The notes beneath the pieces are model-generated. The model was not told the DNA's origin, did not search any database, and saw nothing but the letters and a program-made list of their open reading frames with translations. The position numbers and the translations under genes were made by a program. Below, one piece after another: positions 47,427 through 61,000 of a DNA stretch of 64,000 nucleotides. Position 1 is the first letter of the stretch. Each line of letters begins with the position of its first letter. The stretch is from Muricea muricata (taxonomy: Eukaryota; Cnidaria; Anthozoa; Malacalcyonacea; Plexauridae), in contig OY979727.1 in the NCBI GenBank assembly GCA_963855995.1, positions 5,413,001 to 5,477,000 on the forward strand. Reading direction: 5' to 3'.

Positions 47427-50400
47427 AAGCTTCTCTTTTCAACATGTTATTTTGCTCGTGACGAAAGTTTGAGTGACGAAAACAGGATTCCTGAGTTACT
47501 AAGTTCTCCAACTTCCATTTAGAAAGTCCCTTTTAGGTCCGTGATTGCAATATATCATTGCGCTCAACTCGTTCAGTTTGGCCCTGAAAACATCATTTTA
47601 AGCTCTAAAACGTTAGCGTGATCGATTTAAGACGGCAGTTTTTAGTAGATCATTTAAGTATGTTTTTACGCTAAAATTGCTTCAAAGCGCTTAAAACGCG
47701 TTTTTAATGCTTCTAAGATCGTTTCTTTTCTGTTTCAAAGTAAGTTGTAAGCTTCTAACTTAAACATGTTATTTTGCTCGTGACAATAGTTTGAGTGCGG
47801 AAAACATATTCCTGACTTGCTAAGTTCTCTAATTTCCATTTAGAAAGTCCCTTTTAGGTATGTGATTGCAATACATCATTGCGCTCAACTCTTTCAGTTT
47901 GGCCCTTGAAACATCATTTTAAGCTCTAAAACGTTGCCGTGATCGATTTAAGACGGCAGTTTTTAGTTAATAATTTGAGCATGTTTTTACGCTCAAATCG
48001 CTTTAAAAGCGCTTAAAACGCGTTTTTAATGATTCTAAGCTCGTTTCTGTTCTGTTTCGAGGTGGGTTGTAAGCTTCTCACTTCAACATGTTATTTTGCT
48101 CGTGACGATAATTTGAGTTCCGAAAACAGGATTCCTGACTTGCTAAGTTCTCCAACTTCCATTTAGAAAGTCCTTTTTAGGTCCGTGATTGCAATATATC
48201 ATTGCGCTCAACTCGTTCAGTTTGGCCCTAAAAACATCATTTTAAGCTCTAAAACAGTGGCGTGATCGATTTAAGACGGCAGTTTTTAGTTGATCATTTG
48301 AGCATGTTTTTACGCTCAAATCGCTTTAAAAGCGCTTAAAACGCGTTTTTAATGATTGTAAGATCGTTTCTTTTCTGTCTCAAAGCAAGTTGTAAGCTTC
48401 TCACTTCAACATGTTATTTTGCTCGTGACAATAGTTTGAGTGCCGAAAACATGATTCCTGACTTGGTAAGTTCTCTAGTTTCAATTTAGAAAGTACCTTT
48501 TAGGTCCGTGATTGCAATATATCATTGCGCTCAACTCATTCAGGTTGGCCCTGAAAACATCATTTTATGCTCCAAAACGTTGCCGTGATCGATTTAAGAC
48601 GGCAGTTTTTAGTTAATAGTTTGGGCATGTTTTTACGCTTAAATCGCTTTAAAAGCGCTTAAAACGCGTTTTTAATGATTCTAAGCTCGTTTCTGTTCTG
48701 TTTCGAGGTGGGTTGTAAGCTTCTCACTTCAACATGTTATTTTGCTCGTGACGATAATTTGAGTTCCGAAAACAGGATTCCTGACTTGCTAAGTTCTCTA
48801 GTTTCCATTTAGAAAGTTTCTTTTAGGTCCGTGATTGCAATATATCATTGCGCTCAACTCGTTCAGTTGAACCCTGAAAAAATCATTTTAAGCTCTAAAA
48901 CGTTGGCGTGATCGATTTAAGACGGCAGTTTTTAGTAGATATTTTAAGCATGTTTTTACGCTCAAATCGCTTTAAAAGCGCTTAAAACGCGTTTTTAATG
49001 ATTGTAAGATCGTTTCTTTTCTGTCTCAAAGCAACTTGTAAGCTTCTCACTTCAACATGTTATTTTGCTCGTGACAATAGTTTGAATGCCGAAAACATTA
49101 TTCCTCACTTGCTAAATTCTCTAGTTTCAATTTAGAAAGTCCCTTTTAGGTCCGTGATTGCAATATATCATTGCGCTCAACTCATTCAGTTTGACTCTGA
49201 AAACATCATTTTAAGCTCGAAAACGTTGCTGTGATCGATTTAAGACGGAAGTTTTTAGTTGATAATTTGAGCATGTTTTTACGCTCAAATCGCTTTAAAA
49301 GCGCTTAAAACGCGTTTTTAATGATTCTAAGCTCGTTTTTGTTCTGTTTCGAGGTGGGTTGTAAGCTTCTCACTTCAACATGTTATTTTGCTCGTGACGA
49401 TAATTTGAGTTCCGAAAACAGGATTCCTGACTTGCTAAGTTCTCCAACTTCCATTTAGAAAGTCCATTTTAGGTCCGTGATTGCAATATATCATTGCGCT
49501 CAACTCGTTCAGTTTGGCCCTAAAAACAACATTTTAAGCTCTAAAACAGTGGCGTGATCGATTTAAGACGGCAGTTTTTAGTTGATCAGTTGAGCATATT
49601 TTTACGCTCAAATCGCTTTAAAAGCGCTTAAAACGCGTTTTTAATGATTGTAAGATCGTTTCTTTTCTGTCTCAAAGCAAGTTGTAAGCTTCTCACTTCA
49701 ACATGTTATTTTGCTCGTGACAATAGTTTGAGTGCCGAAAACATGATTCCTGACTTGCTAAGTTCTCTAGTTTCAATTTAGAAAGTCCCTTTTAGGTCCG
49801 TGATTGCAATATATCATTGCGCTGAACTCATTCAGTTTGGCCCTTAAAACATCATTTTAAGCTCCAAAACGTTGCCGTGATCGATTTAAGACGGCAGTTA
49901 TTAGTTGATAATTTGAGCATGTTTTTACGCTCAAATCGCTTTAAAAGCGCTTAAAACCCGTTTTTAGTGGTTCTAAGATCGTTTCTGTTCTGTTTCGAGG
50001 TAGGTTGTAAGCTTCTCACTTCAACATGTTATTTTGCTCTTGACGATAGTTTGAGTGACGAAAACAGGATTCCTGACTTACTAAGTTCTCCAACTTCCAT
50101 TTAGAAAGTCCCTTTTAGGTCCGTGATTGCTATATATCATTGCGCTCAACTCGTTTAGTTTGACTCTGAAAACATCATTTTAAGCTCCAAAACGTTGCCG
50201 TGATCGATTTAAGACGGAAGTTTTTAGTTGATAATTTGAGCATGTTTTTACGCTCAAATCGCTTTAAAAGCGCTTAAAACGCGTTTTTAATGATTCTAAG
50301 CTCGTTTCTGTTCAGTTTCGAGGTGGGTTGTAAGCTTCTCACTTCAACATGTTATTTTGCTCGTGACGATAATTTGAGTTCCGAAAACAGGATTCCTGAC

Positions 50401-52595
50401 TTGCTAAGTTCTCCAACTTCCATTTAGAAAGTCCCTTTTAGGTCCGTGATTGCAATATATCATTGCGCTCAACTCGTTCAGTTTGGCCCTGAAAACATCA
50501 TTTTAAGCTCTAAAACGTTAGCGTGATCGATTTAAGACGGCAGTTTTTAGTAGATCATTTGAGTATGTTTTTACGCTAAAATTGCTTCAAAGCGCTTAAA
50601 ACGCGTTTTTAATGCTTCTAAGATCGTTTCTTTTCTGTTTCAAAGTAAGTTGTAAGCTTCTAACTTAAACATGTTATTTTGCTCGTGACAATAGTTTGAG
50701 TGCGGAAAACATATTCCTGACTTGCTAAGTTCTCTAATTTCCATTTAGAAAGTCCCTTTTAGGTATGTGATTGCAATATATCATTGCGCTCAACTCATTC
50801 AGGTTGGCCCTGAAAACATCATTTTAAGCTCTAAAACGTTGCCGTGATCGATTTAAGACGGCAGTTTTTAGTTAATAATTTGAGCATGTTTTTACGCTCA
50901 AATCGCTTTAAAACCGCTTAAAACGCGTTTTTAATGATTCTAAGCTCGTTTCTGTTCTGTTTCGAGGTGGGTTGTAAGCTTCTCACTTCAACATGTTATT
51001 TTGCCCGTGACGATAATTTGAGTTCCGAAAACAGGATTCCTGACTTGCTAAGTTCTCCAACTTCCATTTAGAAAGTCCTTTTTAGGTCCGTGATTGCAAT
51101 ATATCATTGCGCTCAACTCGTTCAGTTTGGCCCTAAAAACATCATTTTAAGCTCTAAAACAGTGGCGTGATCGATTTAAGACGGCAGTTTTTAGTTGATC
51201 ATTTGAGCATGTTTTTACGCTCAAATCGCTTTAAAAGCGCTTAAAACGCGTTTTTAATGATTGTAAGATCGTTTCTTTTCTGTCTCAAAGCAAGTTGTAA
51301 GCTTCTCACTTCAACATGTTATTTTGCTCGTGACAGTAGTTTGAGTGCCGAAAACATGATTCCTGACTTGGTAAGTTCTCTAGTTTCAATTTAGAAAGTA
51401 CCTTTTAGGTCCGTGATTGCAATATATCATTGCGCTCAACTCATTCAGGTTGGCCCTGAAAACATCATTTTATGCTCCAAAACGTTGCCGTGATCGATTT
51501 AAGACGGCAGTAACGTTTTTAGTTAATAATTTGGGCATGTTTTTACGCTCAAATCGCTTTAAAAGCGCTTAAAACGCGTTTTTAATGATTCTAAGCTCGT
51601 TTCTGTTCTGTTTCGAGGTGGGTTGTAAGCTTCTCACTTCAACATGTTATTTTGCTCGTGACGATAATTTGAGTTCCGAAAACAGGATTCCTGACTTGCT
51701 AAGTTCTCTAGTTTCCATTTAGAAAGTCCCTTTTAGGTCCGTGATTGCAATATATCATTAAGCTCAACTCGTTCAGTTGAACCCTGAAAAAATCATTTTA
51801 AGCTCTAAAACGTTGGCGTGATCGATTTAAGACGGCAGTTTTTAGTAGATCATTTGAGCATGTTTTTACGCTCAAATCGCTTTAAAAGCGCTTAAAACGC
51901 GTTTTTAATGATTGTAAGATCGTTTCTTTTCTGTCTCAAAGCAACTTGTAAGCTTCTCACTTCAACATGTTATTTTGCTCGTGACAATAGTTTGAATGCC
52001 GAAAACATTATTCCTCACTTGCTAAGTTCTCTAGTTTCAATTTAGAAAGTCCCTTTTAGGTCCGTGATTACAATATATCATTGCGCTCAACTCATTCAGT
52101 TTGACTCTGAAAACATCATTTTAAACTCGAAAACGTTGCTGTGATCGATTTAAGACGGAAGTTTTTAGTTGATAATTTGAGCATGTTTTTACGCTCAAAT
52201 CGCTTTAAAAGCGCTTAAAACGCGTTTTTAATGATTCTAAGCTCGTTTTTGTTCTGTTTCGAGGTGGGTTGTAAGCTTCTCACTTCAACATGTTATTTTG
52301 CTCGTGACGATAATTTGAGTTCCGAAAACAGGATTCCTGACTTGCTAAGTTCTCCAACTTCCATTTAGAAAGTCCCTTTTAGGTCCGTGATTGCAATATA
52401 TCATTGCGCTCAACTCGTCCAGTTTGGCCCTAAAAACATCATTTTAAGCTCTAAAACAGTGGCATGATCGATTTATAACGACAGTTTTTAGTTGATCATT
52501 TGAGCATGTTTTTACGCTCAAATCGCTTTAAAAGCGCTTAAAACCCGTTTTTAATGATTCTAAGATCGTTTCGGTTCTGTTTCGAGGTTGGTTGT
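47427..52595 (+). repeat. Right HOR 16-mer, copy 2 (5169 bp)
   Basis: Repeats 40322-45490 at an offset of exactly 7105 bp, including the GCCCGTG variant (51003) and the TAACG insertion (51511-51515). The differences I noticed are isolated bases, for example GAGTTACTAAG for GACTTACTAAG (near 47495), GCTTAAATCG near 48638 and TTGATAATTT for TTAATAATTT near 49260. Confidence 0.9.
51511..51515 (+). other. TAACG insertion (copy 2)
   Basis: Identical in sequence and context to 44406-44410, 7105 bp downstream. Confidence 0.92.
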
Positions 52596-55500
52596 AAGCT
52601 TCTCTTTTCAACATGTTATTTTGCTCGTGACGATAGTTTGAGTGACGAAAACAGGATTCCTGACTTACTAAGTTCTCCAACTTCCATTTAGAAAGTCCCT
52701 TTTAGGTCCGTGATTGCAATATATCATTGCGCTCAACTCGTTCAGTTTGGCCCTGAAAACATCATTTTAAGCTCTAAAACGTTAGCGTGATCGATTTAAG
52801 ACGGCAGTTTTTAGTAGATCATTTAAGTATGTTTTTACGCTAAAATTGCTTCAAAGCGCTTAAAACGCGTTTTTAATGCTTCTAAGATCGTTTCTTTTCT
52901 GTTTCAAAGTAAGTTGTAAGCTTCTAACTTAAACATGTTATTTTGCTCGTGACAATAGTTTGAGTGCGGAAAACATATTCCTGACTTGCTAAGTTCTCTA
53001 ATTTCCATTTAGAAAGTCCCTTTTAGGTATGTGATTGCAATACATCATTGCGCTCAACTCTTTCAGTTTGGCCCTTGAAACATCATTTTAAGCTCTAAAA
53101 CGTTGCCGTGATCGATTTAAGACGGCAGTTTTTAGTTAATAATTTGAGCATGTTTTTACGCTCAAATCGCTTTAAAAGCGCTTAAAACGCGTTTTTAATG
53201 ATTCTAAGCTCGTTTCTGTTCTGTTTCGAGGTGGGTTGTAAACTTCTCACTTCAACATGTTATTTTGCTCGTGACGATAATTTGAGTTCCGAAAAAAGGA
53301 TTCCTGACTTGCTAAGTTCTCCAACTTCCATTTAGAAAGTCCTTTTTAGGTCCGTGATTGCAATATATCATTGCGCTCAACTTGTTCAGTTTGGCCCTAA
53401 AAACATCATTTTAAGCTCTAAAACAGTGGCGTGATCGATTTAAGACGGCAGTTTTTAGTTGATCATTTGAGCATGTTTTTACGCTCAAATCGCTTTAAAA
53501 GCGCTTAAAACGCGTTTTTAATGATTGTAAGATCGTTTCTTTTCTGTCTCAAAGCAAGTTGTAAGCTTCTCACTTCAACATGTTATTTTGCTCGTGACAA
53601 TAGTTTGAGTGCCGAAAACATGATTCCTGACTTGGTAAGTTCTCTAGTTTCAATTTAGAAAGTACCTTTTAGGTCCGTGATTGCAATATATCATTGCGCT
53701 CAACTCATTCAGGTTGGCCCTGAAAACATCATTTTATGCTCCAAAACGTTGCCGTGATCGATTTAAGACGGCAGTTTTTAGTTAATAGTTTGGGCATGTT
53801 TTTACGCTCAAATCGCTTTAAAAGCGCTTAAAACGCGTTTTTAATGATTCTAAGCTCGTTTCTGTTCTGTTTCGAGGTGGGTTGTAAGCTTCTCACTTCA
53901 ACATGTTATTTTGCTCGTGACGATAATTTGAGTTCCGAAAACAGGATTCCTGACTTGCTAAGTTCTCTAGTTTCCATTTAGAAAGTCCCTTTTAGGTCCG
54001 TGATTGCAATATATCATTGCGCTCAACTCGTTCAGTTGAACCCTGAAAAAATCATTTTAAGCTCTAAAACGTTGGCGTGATCGATTTAAGACGGCAGTTT
54101 TTAGTAGATATTTTAAGCATGTTTTTACGCTCAAATCGCTTTAAAAGCGCTTAAAACGCGTTTTTAATGATTGTAAGATCGTTTCTTTTCTGTCTCAAAG
54201 CAACTTGTAAGCTTCTAACTTCAACATGTTATTTTGCTCGTGACAATAGTTTGAATGCCGAAAACATTATTCCTCACTTGCTAAATTCTCTAGTTTCAAT
54301 TTAGAAAGTCCCTTTTAGGTCCGTGATTGCAATATATCATTGCGCTCAACTCATTCAGTTTGACTCTGAAAACATCATTTTAAGCTCGAAAACGTTGCTG
54401 TGATCGATTTAAGACGGAAGTTTTTAGTTGATAATTTGAGCATGTTTTTACGCTCAAATCGCTTTAAAAGCGCTTAAAACGCGTTTTTAATGATTCTAAG
54501 CTCGTTTTTGTTCTGTTTCGAGGTGGGTTGTAAGCTTGTCACTTCAACATGTTATTTTGCTCGTGACGATAATTTGAGTTCCGAAAACAGGATTCCTGAC
54601 TTGCTAAGTTCTCCAACTTCCATTTAGAAAGTCCATTTTAGGTCCGTGATTGCAATATATCATTGCGCTCAACTCGTTCAGTTTGGCCCTAAAAACAACA
54701 TTTTAAACTCTAAAACAGTGGCGTGATCGATTTAAGACGGCAGTTTTTAGTTGATCAGTTGAGCATATTTTTACGCTCAAATCGCTTTAAAAGCGCTTAA
54801 AACGCGTTTTTAATGATTGTAAGATCGTTTCTTTTCTGTCTCAAAGCAAGTTGTAAGCTTCTCACTTCAACATGTTATTTTGCTCGTGACAATAGTTTGA
54901 GTGCCGAAAACATGATTCCTGACTTGCTAAGTTCTCTAGTTTCAATTTAGAAAGTCCCTTTTAGGTCCGTGATTGCAATATATCATTGCGCTGAACTCAT
55001 TCAGTTTGGCCCTTAAAACATCATTTTAAGCTCCAAAACGTTGCCGTGATCGATTTAAGACGGCAGTTATTAGTTGATAATTTGAGCATGTTTTTACGCT
55101 CAAATCGCTTTAAAAGCGCTTAAAACCCGTTTTTAGTGGTTCTAAGATCGTTTCTGTTCTGTTTCGAGGTAGGTTGTAAGCTTCTCACTTCAACATGTTA
55201 TTTTGCTCTTGACGATAGTTTGAGTGACGAAAACAGGATTCCTGACTTACTAAGTTCTCCAACTTCCATTTAGAAAGTCCCTTTTAGGTCCGTGATTGCT
55301 ATATATCATTGCGCTCAACTCGTTTAGTTTGACTCTGAAAACATCATTTTAAGCTCCAAAACGTTGCCGTGATCGATTTAAGACGGAAGTTTTTAGTTGA
55401 TAATTTGAGCATGTTTTTACGCTCAAATCGCTTTAAAAGCGCTTAAAACGCGTTTTTAATGATTCTAAGCTCGTTTCTGTTCTGTTTCGAGGTGGGTTGT

Positions 55501-57118
55501 AAGCTTCTCACTTCAACATGTTATTTTGCTCGTGACGATAATTTGAGTTCCGAAAACAGGATTCCTGACTTGCTAAGTTCTCCAACTTCCATTTAGAAAG
55601 TCCCTTTTAGGTCCGTGATTGCAATATATCATTGCGCTCAACTCGTTCAGTTTGGCCCTGAAAACATCATTTTAAGCTCTAAAACGTTAGCGTGATCGAT
55701 TTAAGACGGCAGTTTTTAGTAGATCATTTGAGTATGTTTTTACGCTAAAATTGCTTCAAAGCGCTTAAAACGCGTTTTTAATGCTTCTAAGATCGTTTCT
55801 TTTCTGTTTCAAAGTAAGTTGTAAGCTTCTAACTTAAACATGTTATTTTGCTCGTGACAATAGTTTGAGTGCGGAAAACATATTCCTGACTTGCTAAGTT
55901 CTCTAATTTCCATTTAGAAAGTCCCTTTTAGGTATGTGATTGCAATATATCATTGCGCTCAACTCATTCAGGTTGGCCCTGAAAACATCATTTTAAGCTC
56001 TAAAACGTTGCCGTGATCGATTTAAGACGGCAGTTTTTAGTTAATAATTTGAGCATGTTTTTACGCTCAAATCGCTTTAAAACCGCTTAAAACGCGTTTT
56101 TAATGATTCTAAGCTCGTTTCTGTTCTGTTTCGAGGTGGGTTGTAAGCTTCTCACTTCAACATGTTATTTTGCCCGTGACGATAATTTGAGTTCCGAAAA
56201 CAGGATTCCTGACTTGCTAAGTTCTCCAACTTCCATTTAGAAAGTCCTTTTTAGGTCCGTGATTGCAATATATCATTGCGCTCAACTCGTTCAGTTTGGC
56301 CCTAAAAACATCATTTTAAGCTCTAAAACAGTGGCGTGATCGATTTAAGACGGCAGTTTTTAGTTGATCATTTGAGCATGTTTTTACGCTCAAATCGCTT
56401 TAAAAGCGCTTAAAACGCGTTTTTAATGATTGTAAGATCGTTTCTTTTCTGTCTCAAAGCAAGTTGTAAGCTTCTCACTTCAACATGTTATTTTGCTCGT
56501 GACAGTAGTTTGAGTGCCGAAAACATGATTCCTGACTTGGTAAGTTCTCTAGTTTCAATTTAGAAAGTACCTTTTAGGTCCGTGATTGCAATATATCATT
56601 GCGCTCAACTCATTCAGGTTGGCCCTGAAAACATCATTTTATGCTCCAAAACGTTGCCGTGATCGATTTAAGACGGCAGTAACGTTTTTAGTTAATAATT
56701 TGGGCATGTTTTTACGCTCAAATCGCTTTAAAAGCGCTTAAAACGCGTTTTTAATGATTCTAAGCTCGTTTCTGTTCTGTTTCGAGGTGGGTTGTAAGCT
56801 TCTCACTTCAACATGTTATTTTGCTCGTGACGATAATTTGAGTTCCGAAAACAGGATTCCTGACTTGCTAAGTTCTCCAACTTCCATTTAGAAAGTCCCT
56901 TTTAGGTCCGTGATTGCAATATATCATTGCGCTCAACTCGTCCAGTTTGGCCCTAAAAACATCATTTTAAGCTCTAAAACAGTGGCATGATCGATTTATA
57001 ACGACAGTTTTTAGTTGATCATTTGAGCATGTTTTTACGCTCAAATCGCTTTAAAAGCGCTTAAAACGCGTTTTTAATCATTGTAAGATCGTTTCTTTTC
57101 TGTCTCAAAGCAACTTGT
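52596..57118 (+). repeat. Right HOR, 14-monomer copy with two units deleted
   Basis: Positions 1-13 of the 16-mer are intact, with markers 5169 bp after those of copy 2 (GCCCGTG at 56172, TAACG at 56680-56684). The next unit (56796-57118) has the head of position 16 (CTCGTCCAG, TTATAACGAC) and the tail of position 14 (AAACGCG, CAAAGCAACTTG), so the equivalent of two units is missing. Position 6 here keeps the CATTATTCCTCAC form, unlike the truncated copy. Confidence 0.85.
56680..56684 (+). other. TAACG insertion (copy 3)
   Basis: Same insertion, 5169 bp after the previous one, giving the 16-monomer spacing. Confidence 0.92.
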
Positions 57119-58084
57119 AAGCTTCTCACTTCAACATGTTATTTTGCTCGTGACAATAGTTTGAGTGCCGAAAACATTATTCCTGACTTGCTAAGTTCTC
57201 TAGTTTCAATTTAGAAAGTCCCTTTTAGGTCCGTGATTGGAATATATCATTGCGCTCAACTCATTCAGTTTGACTCTGAAAACATCATTTTAAGCTCCAA
57301 AACGTTGCTGTGATCGATTTAAGACGGAAGTTTTTAGTTGATAATTTGAGCATGTTTTTACATCAAATCGCTTTAAAAGCGCTTAAAACGCGTTTTTAAT
57401 GATTCTAAGCTCGTTTTTGTTCTGTTTCGAGGTGGGTTGTAAGCTTCTCACTTCAACATGTTATTTTGCTCGTGACGATAATTTGAGTTCCGAAAACAGG
57501 ATTCCTGACTTGTTAAGTTCTCTAGTTTCAATTTAGAAAGTCCCTTTTAGCTCCGTGATTGCAATATATCATTGCGCTCAACTCATTCAGTTTGGCCCTT
57601 AAAACATCATTTTAAGCTCTAAAACGTTAGCGTGATCGATTTAAGACGGCAGTTTTTAGTAGATCATTTAAGTATGTTTTTACGCTAAAATTGCTTCAAA
57701 GCGCTTAAAACGCGTTTTTAATGCTTCTAAGATCGTTTCTTTTCTGTTTCAAAGTAAGTTGTAAGCTTCTAACTTAAACATGTTATTTTGCTCGTGACAA
57801 TAGTTTGAGTGCGGAAAACATATTCCTGACTTGCTAAGTTCTCTAATTTCCATTTAGAAAGTCCCTTTTAGGTATGTGATTGCAATATATCATTGCGCTC
57901 AACTCTTTCAGTTTGGCCCTTGAAACATCATTTTAAGCTCTAAAACGTTGCCGTGATCGATTTAAGACGGCAGTTTTTCGTTGATAACTTGAGCATGTTT
58001 TTACGCTCAAATCGCTTTAAAAGCGCTTAAAACCCGTTTTTAATGATTCTAAGATCGTTTCTGTTCTGTTTCGAGGTGGGTTGT
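57119..58084 (+). repeat. Three chimeric right-family monomers
   Basis: The first carries GATTGGAATATATC and TTTTTACATCAAATCG, otherwise seen only near 36.6 kb. The second joins a GACGATAATTTGAGTTCCG head to TTTTAGCTCCG and a CGTTAGCG/AAGTATG tail. The third joins the GGTATGTG unit to the TTTTTCGTTGATAAC, AAACCCG tail. They sit between two HOR copies. Confidence 0.78.
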
Positions 58085-61000
58085 AAGCTTCTCTTTTCAA
58101 CATGTTATTTTGCTCGTGACGATAGTTTGAGTGACGAAAACAGGATTCCTGACTTACTAAGTTCTCCAACTTCCATTTAGAAAGTCCCTTTTAGGTCCGT
58201 GATTGCAATATATCATTGCGCTCAACTCGTTCAGTTTGGCCCTGAAAACATCATTTTAAGCTCTAAAACGTTAGCGTGATCGATTTAAGACGGCAGTTTT
58301 TAGTAGATCATTTGAGTATGTTTTTACGCTAAAATTGCTTCAAAGCGCTTAAAACGCGTTTTTAATGCTTCTAAGATCGTTTCTTTTCTGTTTCAAAGTA
58401 AGTTGTAAGCTTCTAACTTAAACATGTTATTTTGCTCGTGACAATAGTTTGAGTGCGGAAAACATATTCCTGACTTGCTAAGTTCTCTAATTTCCATTTA
58501 GAAAGTCCCTTTTAGGTATGTGATTGCAATATATCATTGCGCTCAACTCATTCAGGTTGGCCCTGAAAACATCATTTTAAGCTCTAAAACGTTGCCGTGA
58601 TCGATTTAAGACGGCAGTTTTTAGTTAATAATTTGAGCATGTTTTTACGCTCAAATCGCTTTAAAAGCGCTTAAAACGCGTTTTTAATGATTCTAAGCTC
58701 GTTTCTGTTCTGTTTCGAGGTGGGTTGTAAGCTTCTCACTTCAACATGTTATTTTGCTCGTGACGATAATTTGAGTTCCGAAAACAGGATTCCTGACTTG
58801 CTAAGTTCTCCAACTTCCATTTAGAAAGTCCTTTTTAGGTCCGTGATTGCAATATATCATTGCGCTCAACTCGTTCAGTTTGGCCCTAAAAACATCATTT
58901 TAAGCTCTAAAACAGTGGCGTGATCGATTTAAGACGGCAGTTTTTAGTTGATCATTTGAGCATGTTTTTACGCTCAAATCGCTTTAAAAGCGCTTAAAAC
59001 GCGTTTTTAATGATTGTAAGATCGTTTCTTTTCTGTCTCAAAGGAAGTTGTAAGCTTCTCACTTCAACATGTTATTTTGCTCGTGACAATAGTTTGAGTG
59101 CCGAAAACATGATTCCTGACTTGGTAAGTTCTCTAGTTTCAATTTAGAAAGTACCTTTTAGGTCCGTGATTGCAATATATCATTGCGCTCAACTCATTCA
59201 GGTTGGCCCTGAAAACATCATTTTATGCTCCAAAACGTTGCCGTGATCGATTTAAGACGGCAGTTTTTAGTTAATAGTTTGGGCATGTTTTTACGCTCAA
59301 ATCGCTTTAAAAGCGCTTAAAACGCGTTTTTAATGATTCTAAGCTCGTTTCTGTTCTGTTTCGAGGTGGGTTGTAAGCTTCTCACTTCAACATGTTATTT
59401 TGCTCGTGACGATAATTTGAGTTCCGAAAACAGGATTCCTGACTTGCTAAGTTCTCTAGTTTCCATTTAGAAAGTCCCTTTTAGGTCCGTGATTGCAATA
59501 TATCATTGCGCTCAACTCGTTCAGTTGAACCCTGAAAAAATCATTTTAAGCTCTAAAACGTTGGCGTGATCGATTTAAGAAGGCAGTTTTTAGTAGATAT
59601 TTTAAGCATGTTTTTACGCTCAAATCGCTTTAAAAGCGCTTAAAACGCGTTTTTAATGATTGTAAGATCGTTTCTTTTCTGTCTCAAAGCAACTTGTAAG
59701 CTTCTCACTTCAACATGTTATTTTGCTCGTGACAATAGTTTGAATGCCGAAAACATTATTCCTCACTTGCTAAATTCTCTAGTTTCAATTTAGAAAGTCC
59801 CTTTTAGGTCCGTGATTGCAATATATCATTGCGCTCAACTCATTCAGTTTGACTCTGAAAAGATCATTTTAAGCTCGAAAACGTTGCTGTGATCGATTTA
59901 AGACGGAAGTTTTTAGTTGATAATTTGAGCATGTTTTTACGCTCAAATCGCTTTAAAAGCGCTTAAAACGCGTTTTTAATGATTTTAAGCTCGTTTTTGT
60001 TCTGTTTCGAGGTGGGTTGTAAGCTTCTCACTTCAACATGTTATTTTGCTCGTGACGATAATTTGAGTTCCGAAAACAGGATTCCTGACTTGCTAAGTTC
60101 TCCAACTTCCATTTAGAAAGTCCATTTTAGGTCCGTGATTGCAATATATCATTGCGCTCAACTCGTTCAGTTTGGCCCTAAAAACAACATTTTAAGCTCT
60201 AAAACAGTGGCGTGATCGATTTAAGACGGCAGTTTTTAGTTGATCAGTTGAGCATATTTTTACGCTCAAATCGCTTTAAAAGCGCTTAAAACGCGTTTTT
60301 AATGATTGTAAGATCGTTTCTTTTCTGTCTCAAAGGAAGTTGTAAGCTTCTCACTTCAACATGTTATTTTGCTCGTGACAATAGTTTGAGTGCCGAAAAC
60401 ATGATTCCTGACTTGCTAAGTTCTCTAGTTTCAATTTAGAAAGTCCCTTTTAGGTCCGTGATTGCAATATATCATTGCGCTGAACTCATTCAGTTTGGCC
60501 CTTAAAACATCATTTTAAGCTCCAAAACGTTGCCGTGATCGATTTAAGACGGCAGTTATTAGTTGATAATTTGAGCATGTTTTTACGCTCAAATCGCTTT
60601 AAAAGCGCTTAAAACCCGTTTTTAGTGGTTCTAAGATCGTTTCTGTTCTGTTTCGAGGTAGGTTGTAAGCTTCTCACTTCAACATGTTATTTTGCTCTTG
60701 ACGATAGTTTGAGTGACGAAAACAGGATTCCTGACTTACTAAGTTCTCCAACTTCCATTTAGAAAGTCCCTTTTAGGTCCGTGATTGCTATATATCATTG
60801 CGCTCAACTCGTTTAGTTTGACTCTGAAAACATCATTTTAAGCTCCAAAACGTTGCCGTGATCGATTTAAGACGGAAGTTTTTAGTTGATAATTTGAGCA
60901 TGTTTTTACGCTCAAATCGCTTTAAAAGCGCTTAAAACGCGTTTTTAATGATTCTAAGCTCGTTTCTGTTCTGTTTCGAGGTGGGTTGTAAGCTTCTCAC

